The notes beneath the pieces were generated by a model. The model was not told where the DNA came from and searched no databases. It saw nothing but the letters and a program-made list of their open reading frames with translations. A program made the position numbers and the translations under genes. Positions 51,844 to 60,673 of a stretch of DNA of 64,000 bases are shown piece by piece. How positions within the stretch are numbered: position 1 is the stretch's first letter; each line of letters begins with the position of its first letter. Source of the stretch: Szabonella sp046295215 (lineage in GTDB: Bacteria > Pseudomonadota > Alphaproteobacteria > Rhodobacterales > Rhodobacteraceae); NCBI GenBank assembly GCA_046295215.1, contig JBKBNP010000014.1, forward strand, positions 1 through 64,000, read 5' to 3'.

Positions 51844-53004
51844 GTGGGGCCGCAGGGCAGGGCCAGCCATCCCGAAATGGCGCGCTTCCTGCCAAGGGCC
51901 TATGTTGCCGCAACTGCCGCTGATCCGGTGGCCGCTCTCAGGTCCGGACTTGGCGACGCACCGCTGGCGCTCGTGCTGATCTTTGCAGACCCTGCCTGTG
52001 ACCCGGCACTTCTGGCGGAACGCGCGCAGGCGGAGTTCGGGGCGGTTCCGGTGATCGGCTGCACGACAGCGGGCGAAATCGCGCCCTACGGCTATGCCGA
52101 GGGGGGCATTCTTGCCGTCGGCCTTCCCGCCGCGCATTTCGCGGCGCGCTCCCTGCTGATCGAGGATCTGGACAGGCTCGACCGCGAGGATCTGACGGGG
52201 CGGCTGATCCGGACACGGCAGGGTCTTGCGGCGCAGCAGCCGCATTGGGCACATGAATTCGCCTTTCTGATGGTGGACGGCCTGTCATTGCGCGAGGATG
52301 ACCTTGCGGCGGTGCTGGCGGCGGGGCTGGGGCCGGTGCCGCTGTTCGGGGGCTCTGCCGGGGACGGGTTGCGCTTCGGGCGGACCTTCGTGCTGCATCA
52401 GGGCCGCGCGATGGGCAATGCGGGCGTTCTGGCCATGGTGCGGTCCGACTGCCGCGCCAAGGTGTTCAAGCTCGACCACCTGCGCCCGACCGAGCGGCGC
52501 ATGGTGGTGACTTCTGCCGACCCTGCGCGCCGCATCGTGCGCCAGATCAATGCCGAACCCGCCGCGCGTGAATATGCCCGCCTTCTGGGCAAGGATCCGG
52601 GGCAGTTGACCGCCTTCACCTTTGCCGCTCATCCGGTTGTGGTGCGCATCGGCGGTCAGCACCATGTCCGCGCGATCCGCGAGGTTGCGCCGAATGGCGA
52701 TCTGGTGTTCTTTTCCGCCATAGACGAGGGGCTGGTGCTGACCTTGGCCGAACCGCGCGACATGGTGGCCCATCTGGATGCGGGGCTGGCGGCGCTGGCC
52801 GAAGGCGGTGTTGCCCCGGCGATCCTCGCCTGCGACTGCATCCTGCGCCGGATGGAGGCGCAGGAAAAGCAGTTGACCGGCCCGGTGTCGGCGCTTCTGG
52901 CGCGGCATGGCGTGCTGGGCTTTTCCACCTACGGCGAACAGATGGGGGCGATGCATGTGAACCAGACGCTGACAGGCGTGGCCCTCTATCCGCCGGGGCT
53001 GTGA
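51844..53004 (+). CDS. FIST-domain sensor protein (NosP-like)
   Basis: 386 residues. FIST_N about 30-230, with VIGCTTAGEIAPYGYAEGG and PLFGGSAGDGLRFGRTFVLH, then FIST_C about 230-365 ending VLGFSTYGEQMGAMHVNQT. FIST domains sense small ligands; a member adjacent to a hybrid kinase in Pseudomonas (NosP, with NahK) binds heme and nitric oxide. No transmembrane segment is present. GTG at 51844 lies 3 nt after the regulator stop; an ATG at 51877 is an alternative. The kinase gene begins 1 nt after the stop. Heme binding is not demonstrated by the sequence. Confidence 0.87.
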   Translation: MGPQGRASHPEMARFLPRAYVAATAADPVAALRSGLGDAPLALVLIFADPACDPALLAERAQAEFGAVPVIGCTTAGEIAPYGYAEGGILAVGLPAAHFAARSLLIEDLDRLDREDLTGRLIRTRQGLAAQQPHWAHEFAFLMVDGLSLREDDLAAVLAAGLGPVPLFGGSAGDGLRFGRTFVLHQGRAMGNAGVLAMVRSDCRAKVFKLDHLRPTERRMVVTSADPARRIVRQINAEPAAREYARLLGKDPGQLTAFTFAAHPVVVRIGGQHHVRAIREVAPNGDLVFFSAIDEGLVLTLAEPRDMVAHLDAGLAALAEGGVAPAILACDCILRRMEAQEKQLTGPVSALLARHGVLGFSTYGEQMGAMHVNQTLTGVALYPPGL

Positions 53005-53005
53005 C

Positions 53006-55219
53006 ATGCAGGGCCAGCCCGACCTTGTCGATCCCAAAGACCCGCCCGAACGCCAGCGTGACAAGCTTCTGGTGATTGCGGGTGCCTTGATGCGGCGGGT
53101 GGAACAGGCGACCGATGACGGGGGGGCCGCCTATGCGCAGTTCCAGCGTGCGGTTCTGCTGGAGGATGAGGTGCGCGAACGCACCCGCGATCTGGAGCGC
53201 GCGCTCGACCTTCTGAACCTTTCCAATGCAAGGCTGGCCGAGGCCAACCGCGCGACCGAGGCGGCCCGGCGCAACCTCGCCTCGGCGCTGGAGCAGTTGC
53301 AGGAAGGCTTTGCGCTGTTTGACCCGACCGACACGCTGACCCTGTGCAATTCGCGCTTCTGCCTGCCCCTGCGCGACATCCATGCCCGCCTCGCCCCCGG
53401 GCTCGGCTTTGCCGATTACGTAGGCATGGTCAGCCGCTCCGCCCATCTGGCGCTGCCCGAGGGTCAAGGCCCCGAGGACTGGGCCGCGCGCCGGATGCAG
53501 GCGCATCGTGACCGGCATGCCAATGTGACCGTGCATCTGACCGAGGATCGCTGGTTGCAGGTTTCCGAACACCGCACGCTGGATGGCGGCACGGTGATCC
53601 TGCAAACCGATGTGACCGACATCATCCGGCTGGAACGCGAAACGCAAGGGCGCCTGCTGGACGATCAGGCGCAGGTGATCCGGGCGACGCTGGACCATCT
53701 GGCGCAGGGCGTGGGGATCTTTGATGCCGGGGCGCGGCTGATCGGCTGGAACCGGCGGTTTGCCGAATTGCTGGCCCTGCCGATGGCCGCCTTGCGTGCG
53801 GGTGCAGAATTCACGCGCCTTTTCGAACGCCTGCCGCGCGATTTCCGGCTGTCGGGGCTGGAGCCATCGGCGCTGTTTGACTGGGCCGCCGCAACCGGCC
53901 CGCGCCCGCATCTGCGCTTTGCCGCGCATCGGGGGGAGGCGGACCTCATTCTGGACATTTTCGCACAGGAAATGCCGGATCGGGGCTTCGTGATCTCGCT
54001 GTCGGATGTAACCGCCGAACGCACCGCCATCGGGGCGCTGTCGCGGGTGAACGAGACGCTGGAGGCGCGGGTGCTGGACCGCACGCTGGAACTGGAGGAT
54101 GCGCTGTCGGATGCCGAGCGCGCCAATGCCAGCCGCGCGCGCTTCGTGGCGGCGGCCAGCCATGACCTGTTGCAGCCCCTGTCGGCCGCGCGGCTGTTCA
54201 TTTCATCGACCGAGGATGAACCCTTGCCGCCCCCTGTGCGCGAAACGCTGGTGAAGGCGCAGAACGCGCTTGATTCGGTCGAGGCGATCCTCGGGGCGCT
54301 GCTGGATATTTCCAAGCTCGACAGCGGCAAGGCGGCGGTGTCGGTGGGGCCGGTGGATCTGGGCGCGCTGCTGGCGCAACTGGCCGAGGAATTCGCCCCG
54401 ATGGCGGCGGCGCGGGGGCTGGGCCTCAGGGTCCGGCCGGTGCGGCAGCGGGTGCAGTCGGACCCGGCCTATCTGCGGCGCATCCTGCAAAACCTGATCG
54501 GCAACGCGATCCGCTATACGGAACGGGGCCGGGTCGTGGTGGGTGCGCGGCGCCGGGGCCAAAGCCTGCAACTGGAGGTCTGGGACACCGGCCCCGGCAT
54601 CCCCGAGGAGGAACAGGACAACATCTTCCGCGAATTTCACCGGCTCAACGCCCGCGCTTCGGCCTCCGAGGGGATGGGGCTGGGACTTGCCATCGTGGAA
54701 CGCGCGGCGGCGCTGCTGGGCCATCCGCTGGGCCTGCGGTCGGTGCCGGGGCGGGGCACGGTGTTCCTGATCCAGTTGCCGCTGGCAGAGGCGGGCGCGC
54801 TGCTGCCCGCCGCCGCCCCGGCCCGCGTGACCCGCGACCGGTCCCGCGCCGTGACACAGGACCGGATTGCGCTGCTGGTGGAGCCCGATGCCGACCTGCG
54901 CCGGGCGCTGGGGCTCTTGCTGGAAAAATGGGGGATGAACGTTCTGGACGCGGCGGATGGTGCGGCGGCGCTGGAACTGATTTCCGAAATCGGGATCCTG
55001 CCCGATGTGGTGCTGGTCGACCCCGGCGCGGGCGGTTTCGGGACTGCCTGCACATTCATCGTGCAGTTCCGGGCCCTGCATGGCGCCTTGCCCTTCTGCC
55101 TTTTCATGGGCGGGGGCGACGAGGATGCGGCACCTCCTCCGCAGGTCGATCATCTGAGAAAACCCATCGACCCGGTGGCACTTCAGGCTTTTCTTCTGCG
55201 GGTTTTGGCGCAATCCTGA
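53006..55219 (+). CDS. PAS-domain hybrid histidine kinase with C-terminal receiver
   Basis: 737 residues, soluble. A coiled coil at about 45-95, two PAS-like domains (about 95-205 and 225-350), a second coiled coil, HisKA with His386 in AAASHDLLQPLSAARLF, HATPase with N box LQNLIGNAIRYT (about 495) and DTGPGIPEEE, then a receiver with candidate Asp672 in VVLVDPGAG and Lys in HLRKPID. In the receiver the usual Thr/Ser on strand 4 is absent (FCLFMGGG), so phosphotransfer may be altered. It should be controlled by the FIST protein encoded just upstream and signal to the NarL-type regulator. Confidence 0.9.
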   Translation: MQGQPDLVDPKDPPERQRDKLLVIAGALMRRVEQATDDGGAAYAQFQRAVLLEDEVRERTRDLERALDLLNLSNARLAEANRATEAARRNLASALEQLQEGFALFDPTDTLTLCNSRFCLPLRDIHARLAPGLGFADYVGMVSRSAHLALPEGQGPEDWAARRMQAHRDRHANVTVHLTEDRWLQVSEHRTLDGGTVILQTDVTDIIRLERETQGRLLDDQAQVIRATLDHLAQGVGIFDAGARLIGWNRRFAELLALPMAALRAGAEFTRLFERLPRDFRLSGLEPSALFDWAAATGPRPHLRFAAHRGEADLILDIFAQEMPDRGFVISLSDVTAERTAIGALSRVNETLEARVLDRTLELEDALSDAERANASRARFVAAASHDLLQPLSAARLFISSTEDEPLPPPVRETLVKAQNALDSVEAILGALLDISKLDSGKAAVSVGPVDLGALLAQLAEEFAPMAAARGLGLRVRPVRQRVQSDPAYLRRILQNLIGNAIRYTERGRVVVGARRRGQSLQLEVWDTGPGIPEEEQDNIFREFHRLNARASASEGMGLGLAIVERAAALLGHPLGLRSVPGRGTVFLIQLPLAEAGALLPAAAPARVTRDRSRAVTQDRIALLVEPDADLRRALGLLLEKWGMNVLDAADGAAALELISEIGILPDVVLVDPGAGGFGTACTFIVQFRALHGALPFCLFMGGGDEDAAPPPQVDHLRKPIDPVALQAFLLRVLAQS

Positions 55220-55310
55220 GATCCTACGACCAAGGTTCCATAGCCCGCCTTGCCGCTTTGCGCTTAGGGTGACGCAACGGCCGGTGACAGGCCGAAGGGA
55301 GGACATCCGC

Positions 55311-55829
55311 GTGAAACTGACCGATGAGCGTGATATTGCCGCCGATCCGGCAACCGTCTGGGCCGCAATCCTGGACCCGGAAGTTCTGAAGGCCTGCGTG
55401 CCGGGCTGCGAGAGCATGACCGGCAGCCCCGAAGAGGGGTTCGAGGCTGTGGTTGTCCAGAAGGTCGGCCCCGTCAAGGCGCGGTTCACCGGGGCGGTCA
55501 CACTGTCGGACATGGTGGAACCGCAAAGCCTGCGGATTTCCGGCGAAGGCAAGGGCGGGCCTGCGGGCTTTGCCAAGGGCGGGGCGAATGTCACCCTGAC
55601 ACCATCGGAAAAGGGCACGCTGCTGGCCTATGAGGTGGAGGCCAATGTCGGCGGCAAGCTCGCGCAACTGGGCAGCCGCATCATCGACGGATTTGCCAAG
55701 AAGATGGCCGACGACTTCTTCGCCCGCTTTCAGGAGGCGGTCGAAGGCCCGGCCGAACCAGAGCCAGCGCCCGAAGACGGCGCGGAGCCGGAAAAGAAAA
55801 AGGGATGGTTCAAGCGCATGATCGGCTGA
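55311..55829 (+). CDS. CoxG-like SRPBCC protein
   Basis: 172 residues. SRPBCC (START-like) fold: PATVWAAILDPEVLKACVPGC, VGPVKARFTGAVTLSD and GKLAQLGSRIIDGFAKKMADDFF are CoxG hallmarks. In Oligotropha CoxG anchors CO dehydrogenase to the membrane; here the C terminus is acidic then basic, ending KKKGWFKRMIG, a possible membrane anchor. The start is GTG at 55311, chosen because GGGAGGA lies 8 nt before it. It heads coxG-coxS-coxL-coxM-like genes. Confidence 0.88.
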   Translation: MKLTDERDIAADPATVWAAILDPEVLKACVPGCESMTGSPEEGFEAVVVQKVGPVKARFTGAVTLSDMVEPQSLRISGEGKGGPAGFAKGGANVTLTPSEKGTLLAYEVEANVGGKLAQLGSRIIDGFAKKMADDFFARFQEAVEGPAEPEPAPEDGAEPEKKKGWFKRMIG

Positions 55830-55868
55830 ACCGGATCACACCCCAGACAAAATCCAGGGAGGATGACC

Positions 55869-56354
55869 ATGACAAAAGTCTCGATGACCGTGAACGGCAA
55901 GGCCGTCTCGGCCGAAACCGAAGGCCGCACGCTGCTGTCGGCCTATCTGCGCGAAGGGCTGGGGCTGACCGGCACGCATGTCGGCTGCGACACCTCGCAA
56001 TGCGGGGCCTGTGTGGTGCATGTCGATGGCCGCGCGGTCAAGGCCTGCTCGGTCTTTGCGCAGGATGTGGCGGGCGCGGAGGTGCGCACGATCGAGGGCA
56101 TGGCCAATGCCGATGGCTCGCTCTCCGTGATCCAGCAGGCCTTTCAGGACCATCACGGCCTGCAATGCGGGTTCTGCACACCGGGCATGGTGATGTCGGC
56201 CTCGGCCCTGTTGGCCGAAAACCCCAAGCCCACCGAGACCGAGGTTCGCCACTATCTCGAAGGCAATATCTGCCGCTGCACGGGATACCACAACATCGTC
56301 AAGGCGGTGCTGGCGGCCTCCGGGCAGGACGTTGCGGCTGTTGCGGCTGAATAA
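55869..56354 (+). CDS. CoxS-like [2Fe-2S] subunit of a molybdenum hydroxylase
   Basis: 161 residues. The plant-type cluster site is GCDTSQCGACVVHVDG, and the second cluster motifs CGFCTPGM and CRCTGYHNI are intact, so two [2Fe-2S] clusters are expected. It passes electrons from the Mo site of the large subunit to FAD of the medium subunit. The ATG at 55869 is preferred over 55863 because GGGAGG must be spaced from it. Part of coxG-S-L-M-like order, with 58 nt to the large subunit. Confidence 0.93.
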   Translation: MTKVSMTVNGKAVSAETEGRTLLSAYLREGLGLTGTHVGCDTSQCGACVVHVDGRAVKACSVFAQDVAGAEVRTIEGMANADGSLSVIQQAFQDHHGLQCGFCTPGMVMSASALLAENPKPTETEVRHYLEGNICRCTGYHNIVKAVLAASGQDVAAVAAE

Positions 56355-56412
56355 GACATAAAATCATAACCTTGCGATCCGTTTTTGACGCATCGCATCA
56401 AGGGAGGTTGTC

Positions 56413-58785
56413 ATGCCTAAAGATGGTGGCATCGGTGCAAGCACCAAACGGCGCGAGGACGTGCGCTTTCTGACCGGCAAGGGCCGGTATACGGACGACA
56501 TCAACATCCGGGGGCAGGCCTATGCGCATTTCCTGCGCTCCGAGGTTGCGCATGGCACGATCAACGGGATCGATACGGCGGCGGCCGAGGCGATGCCCGG
56601 CGTGTTGCGCATCCTGACCGCGGCGGATTTCGCGGGCGTCGGCGGGCTGCCCTGCGGCTGGCAGGTGACGGACCGTTTCGGCCAGGTGATGCAGGAACCG
56701 AAACACCCGGTTCTGGCCGATGGCAAGGTGCGCCATGTGGGCGACCCCATCGCCATGATCATTGCCGAAACCTATGAACAGGCGCGCGATGCGGCCGAGG
56801 CGGTCGAGGTGGACATCACCGAACTGACGCCGGTTCTGGACATGAAGGCCGCGATCCGGCCCGACAGCCCCAAGGTGCATGACGATCTGACCTCAAACCT
56901 TTGCTACGACTGGGGATTTGTCGAGGATAACAAAGGTGCTGTTGACGAGGCTTTCGCCAAGGCCGCGCATGTGACGACGCTGGAACTGGTCAACAACCGC
57001 CTTGTCGCGAACCCGATGGAGCCGCGCGTTGCGGTGGGGGATTTCGAGAGCCATTCGGACCAGTATACGCTCTACACCACCAGCCAGAACCCGCATGTGA
57101 TCCGGCTTCTGATGGGCGCTTTCGTGCTGGGCATCCCGGAACACAAGCTGCGCGTCGTGGCGCCGGATGTCGGTGGCGGCTTTGGGTCCAAGATCTATCA
57201 CTATGCCGAAGAGGCGGCGGTGACTTTCGCGGCCAAGCTGATCGGGCGGCCGGTGAAATGGACCTCCTCGCGGTCCGAGGCGTTCCTGTCGGATGCGCAG
57301 GGGCGCGACCATGTGACCAAGATCCAGCTTGCGCTGGACGCCGACAACAACTTCACCGCGATCCGAACAGATACCTATGCGAATATGGGGGCTTACCTCT
57401 CGACCTTCGCGCCCTCGATCCCGACCTGGCTGCATGGCACGCTGATGGCGGGGAATTACAAGACGCCGCTGATCTATGTGAACGTCAAGGCCGTTTTCAC
57501 CAACACGGTGCCGGTGGACGCCTATCGCGGTGCGGGTCGGCCCGAGGCGACGTTCCAGTTGGAACGGCTGGTGGACAAGGCCGCGCGGGAACTGGGCGTT
57601 GACCCGGTGGCGCTGCGCCGGCAGAACTTCATCACGCCCGACATGTTCCCTTATCAGACGCCGGTGGCCGTAGTCTATGACACCGGCAACTATCAGGCCA
57701 CGATGGACAAACTGCTGGACATCTCGGACCATGCCGGGTTCGAGGCGCGGGCGGCGGAGTCGAAAGCGCGCGGCAAGCTGCGCGGCTTCGGCATCGCCCA
57801 TTACATCGAAGCTTGCGGCATCGCGCCGTCAAACCTTGTGGGGCAGTTGGGCGCGCGGGCCGGGCTTTACGAATCCGCCACCGTGCGGGTCAATGCGACC
57901 GGGTCGATCAGCGTCTACACCGGCAGCCACAGCCATGGGCAGGGGCATGAAACCTCCTTCGCGCAGGTGGTGGCCGAGATGATCGGGATTGATGCGGGCC
58001 AGATCGACATCGTGCATGGCGATACCGCCAATTCGCCGATGGGCATGGGCACCTATGGCTCGCGGTCATTGGCGGTCGGCGGGTCGGCCATCGTCAAGGC
58101 AACCAACAAGATCATCAACAAGGCCAAGAAGATAGCGGCGCATCTTCTGGAGGCATCTGAGGGTGACATCGAGTTGAAGGACGGCAAGTTCAGCGTGGCG
58201 GGCACCGACAAATCGGTGGACTGGGCCGGGGTGACGCTGGCGGCCTATGTGCCGCACAACTACCCGCTGGAAAGTCTGGAACCGGGGCTGGAGGAGACGG
58301 CCTTCTACGATCCGTCGAACTTCACCTATCCCTCGGGTGCCTATGGCTGCGAGGTGGAGGTGGACCCGGAGACAGGAAAGGTCACGATCCTTGCCTTCAC
58401 GGCTGCCGATGATTTCGGCAATATTGTCAACCCGATGATCGTCGAGGGGCAGGTGCAGGGGGGGCTGGCCCAAGGGATCGGGCAGGCGCTTTTGGAAAAC
58501 TGCGCCTATGATGAAAACGGGCAGCTTCTGTCGGGGTCGTTCATGGATTACGCCATGCCGCGCGCCGATGACCTGCCGATGTTCACGGTGGACCATTCCT
58601 GCATCACACCCTGCACGCACAACCCGCTGGGTGTGAAGGGCTGCGGCGAGGCGGGGGCCATCGGCAGCCCGCCTGCGGTGGTCAATGCGGTGATCGACGC
58701 GCTGCACCGCGCGGGCCATAGCCATGTGACCCATATCGACATGCCCGTGACGCCCGCGCGCGTCTGGGCCGCGATCAACGGCTGA
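56413..58785 (+). CDS. CoxL-like large subunit of a molybdenum hydroxylase (form II)
   Basis: 790 residues carrying the molybdopterin-cytosine-dinucleotide cofactor. The active-site loop reads AYRGAGR at residues 370-376; true aerobic CO dehydrogenase (form I) has AYxCSFR with an S-bridged Cu, so CO oxidation is unlikely and the real substrate is unknown. Mo-site blocks DVGGGFGSKIYHYAEEAA, GSHSHGQGHETSF and the C-terminal Glu in VKGCGEAGAIG are conserved. coxS precedes it and coxM follows. The start at 56413 follows GGGAGG. Confidence 0.92.
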   Translation: MPKDGGIGASTKRREDVRFLTGKGRYTDDINIRGQAYAHFLRSEVAHGTINGIDTAAAEAMPGVLRILTAADFAGVGGLPCGWQVTDRFGQVMQEPKHPVLADGKVRHVGDPIAMIIAETYEQARDAAEAVEVDITELTPVLDMKAAIRPDSPKVHDDLTSNLCYDWGFVEDNKGAVDEAFAKAAHVTTLELVNNRLVANPMEPRVAVGDFESHSDQYTLYTTSQNPHVIRLLMGAFVLGIPEHKLRVVAPDVGGGFGSKIYHYAEEAAVTFAAKLIGRPVKWTSSRSEAFLSDAQGRDHVTKIQLALDADNNFTAIRTDTYANMGAYLSTFAPSIPTWLHGTLMAGNYKTPLIYVNVKAVFTNTVPVDAYRGAGRPEATFQLERLVDKAARELGVDPVALRRQNFITPDMFPYQTPVAVVYDTGNYQATMDKLLDISDHAGFEARAAESKARGKLRGFGIAHYIEACGIAPSNLVGQLGARAGLYESATVRVNATGSISVYTGSHSHGQGHETSFAQVVAEMIGIDAGQIDIVHGDTANSPMGMGTYGSRSLAVGGSAIVKATNKIINKAKKIAAHLLEASEGDIELKDGKFSVAGTDKSVDWAGVTLAAYVPHNYPLESLEPGLEETAFYDPSNFTYPSGAYGCEVEVDPETGKVTILAFTAADDFGNIVNPMIVEGQVQGGLAQGIGQALLENCAYDENGQLLSGSFMDYAMPRADDLPMFTVDHSCITPCTHNPLGVKGCGEAGAIGSPPAVVNAVIDALHRAGHSHVTHIDMPVTPARVWAAING

Positions 58786-58798
58786 GGGAGGAAAAGCC

Positions 58799-59587
58799 AT
58801 GTATGACTTCGAATTCGTGAAACCCGCCTCCGTCGCAGATGCCGTGCAGGCCATGTCGGCCGAGGGCGCGCAGGCGCTGGCGGGCGGGCAGACGCTGTTG
58901 CCGACGATGAAGCAGCGACTCGCCTCGCCGGAAACGCTGGTGAGCCTGAGCGGAATAGCCGAGTTGAAAGGCGTCTGTCAGGGGGATGGCGGCATCACCA
59001 TCGGGGCGACAACCTGCCATGCCGATGTGGCCCGCGATGCCGCGAAATACTATCCCGCGCTGGCCGCACTGGCGGGCCAGATCGGCGATCCGGCGGTGCG
59101 CAACCGCGGCACCATCGGCGGCAGTCTCGCCAACAATGATCCCTCGGCCTGCTATCCTGCGGCAGCACTCGCCTCCGGGGCGACCATCGTGACCGACCGG
59201 CGCGAAATCGCGGCGGAGGACTATTTCCAGGGCATGTTCGCCACGGCGCTGGAGGAGGGTGAGATCATCACCAGTGTCAGGTTCCCGGTTCCGCAGAAAG
59301 CGGCTTACCTCAAATTCGCGCAGCCTGCCTCGCGCTTTGCGCTGGTGGGGGTGTTCGTTGCGCAATTCGCCGACGGGGTTCGGGTCGCAGTGACGGGGGC
59401 TTCCAATAACGGGGTGTTCCGCTGGGCCGAGGCCGAGGCGGCGCTGTCGGGCAATTTCGCGGCGGCGGCGGTGAAGGGGCTGAAGGTGGCGTCCGACGAC
59501 ATGATTTCCGACCTGCATGGATCGGCGGAGTATCGCGCGCATCTGGTGGGGGTGATGACGGCGCGGGCGGTGACGGCGGCGGGCTGA
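58799..59587 (+). CDS. CoxM-like FAD subunit of a molybdenum hydroxylase
   Basis: 262 residues. FAD-binding motifs AGGQTLLPTM (residues about 27-36) and TIGGSLANNDPSACYPAA are the standard two for this family. It accepts electrons from the CoxS-like clusters and passes them to the respiratory chain. 13 nt after the coxL-like stop, with GGGAGGA before the start. A double-hairpin repeat follows and separates it from the convergent glk gene. Confidence 0.93.
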   Translation: MYDFEFVKPASVADAVQAMSAEGAQALAGGQTLLPTMKQRLASPETLVSLSGIAELKGVCQGDGGITIGATTCHADVARDAAKYYPALAALAGQIGDPAVRNRGTIGGSLANNDPSACYPAAALASGATIVTDRREIAAEDYFQGMFATALEEGEIITSVRFPVPQKAAYLKFAQPASRFALVGVFVAQFADGVRVAVTGASNNGVFRWAEAEAALSGNFAAAAVKGLKVASDDMISDLHGSAEYRAHLVGVMTARAVTAAG

Positions 59588-59609
59588 GGGCACCATCTTC
59601 GGGCCGGGA

Positions 59610-59679
59610 GGGGGCGCTGCCCCCGCCCGGTTTGCCAGAGGCAAACCGGGCGCCCCCGGGATATTTATGGACAGAAAAA
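59610..59679. repeat. GC hairpin element, copy 5, with extra perfect stem
   Basis: Between the convergent coxM-like and glk genes. GGGGGC-GCT-GCCCCC (59610-59624), then an 11-bp perfect stem CCCGGTTTGCC / GGCAAACCGGG with loop AGA (59626-59650), then CCCCCGGGATATTTATGGACAG, a diverged form of the family tail. It could act as a two-way terminator. Confidence 0.75.
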
Positions 59680-59686
59680 GGGGTTT

Positions 59687-60661
59687 TCAGCCTGCGTGGG
59701 CGAGATGGACGGCGCAGCCGGTGAGGGCAGCGTAATCATCCTCGATCACCAAGACGCTGAAATTGCGCATGAAACCGGCGAAGCGGCCCTTGTCGCGAAA
59801 GCCATCGGCAAAACCCATCGCGGCCAGATGCGGCGCGAAGGCGCGCGCGACGCCGCCGCAGAGATAGATCCCGCCGAAGGGCAGATGCACCAGCGCGAGG
59901 TTGCCCGCTTCGCTGCCCGCGAGCCGGGCGAAGAGGCGTCCGGCCTCTGTCGCGCGATCCCCGAGCGGGCCGTTGCCCGCCAGTCCTGCGGCAATCTCGG
60001 CGGCGCTGCGCTCGTCGGGCGATCCGGCCTCAGCGCACACGAAGGCATAGAGCCGTTCCAGCCCCCGGCCTGACAGCACCTCCTCCACGCCCGGAAAGCC
60101 GTGGACGGTTTCCACGAAACGGGCGAGACGCAGATCCGCCTCATCCCGCACCGGCATGTTCACATGGCCGCATTCGGAAGCAACGACCAGCCGCCCGCCC
60201 GGGGTTTCATGCACCGGGGCCGCGTTGAACCCGGTTCCGATGCCGATCACCAGTTTCGTGGCGTTCGGGGGGCTGGTCGGGGCCTCGACAACCGGGGTCA
60301 GGCGCTCGGGCGCGATATGGCCGAGCGCATGGCCCTGGGCCTGAAGATCGTTGAGGATGGCGACCCGGCGCGCGCGCGTGGCCCGGGTGAGCGTATCGGC
60401 GTCGATCGTCCAGTCGAGATTGGTCATGGTCGCCACGCCGTCGCGCACCGGCCCCGCGACGGCCACGCAGACCCCGGCGCATTCCCCCGATCCTGCGCCC
60501 TCCAGATAGGCGCGCAGGATCGCCGCCAGCCCCGGATGATCTGAATTGCTGAAGCGCCGGATCGTAGCTTCGCGGATCGTGCCGTCCATCGCCAGCGCGA
60601 CGCGGGTATTGGTGCCGCCGACATCGGCGACGAGCATCGGGCGCGGGTCGGTCTGGGTCAT
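59687..60661 (-). CDS. glk: Glucokinase
   Basis: 324 residues. ATP-dependent phosphorylation of glucose. The phosphate loop VADVGGTNTRVAL opens the protein; EAPTSPPNATKLVIGIGTGF and VASECGHVNM (substrate Glu-x-Gly-His of the Glk family) follow. Not ROK-type: the ROK zinc-binding cysteines are missing. 12 nt downstream of the GH1 glucosidase gene in an operon lacI-glucosidase-glk, so it would phosphorylate glucose released from imported glucosides. Confidence 0.94.
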   Translation of the reverse strand: MTQTDPRPMLVADVGGTNTRVALAMDGTIREATIRRFSNSDHPGLAAILRAYLEGAGSGECAGVCVAVAGPVRDGVATMTNLDWTIDADTLTRATRARRVAILNDLQAQGHALGHIAPERLTPVVEAPTSPPNATKLVIGIGTGFNAAPVHETPGGRLVVASECGHVNMPVRDEADLRLARFVETVHGFPGVEEVLSGRGLERLYAFVCAEAGSPDERSAAEIAAGLAGNGPLGDRATEAGRLFARLAGSEAGNLALVHLPFGGIYLCGGVARAFAPHLAAMGFADGFRDKGRFAGFMRNFSVLVIEDDYAALTGCAVHLAHAG

Positions 60662-60673
60662 CGAAAGGCTCCG

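Noticed and set aside
55311..59587. Functional aerobic CO dehydrogenase
   Set aside because: The CoxL loop is AYRGAGR, not AYxCSFR; accessory genes coxDEF are not in the window.
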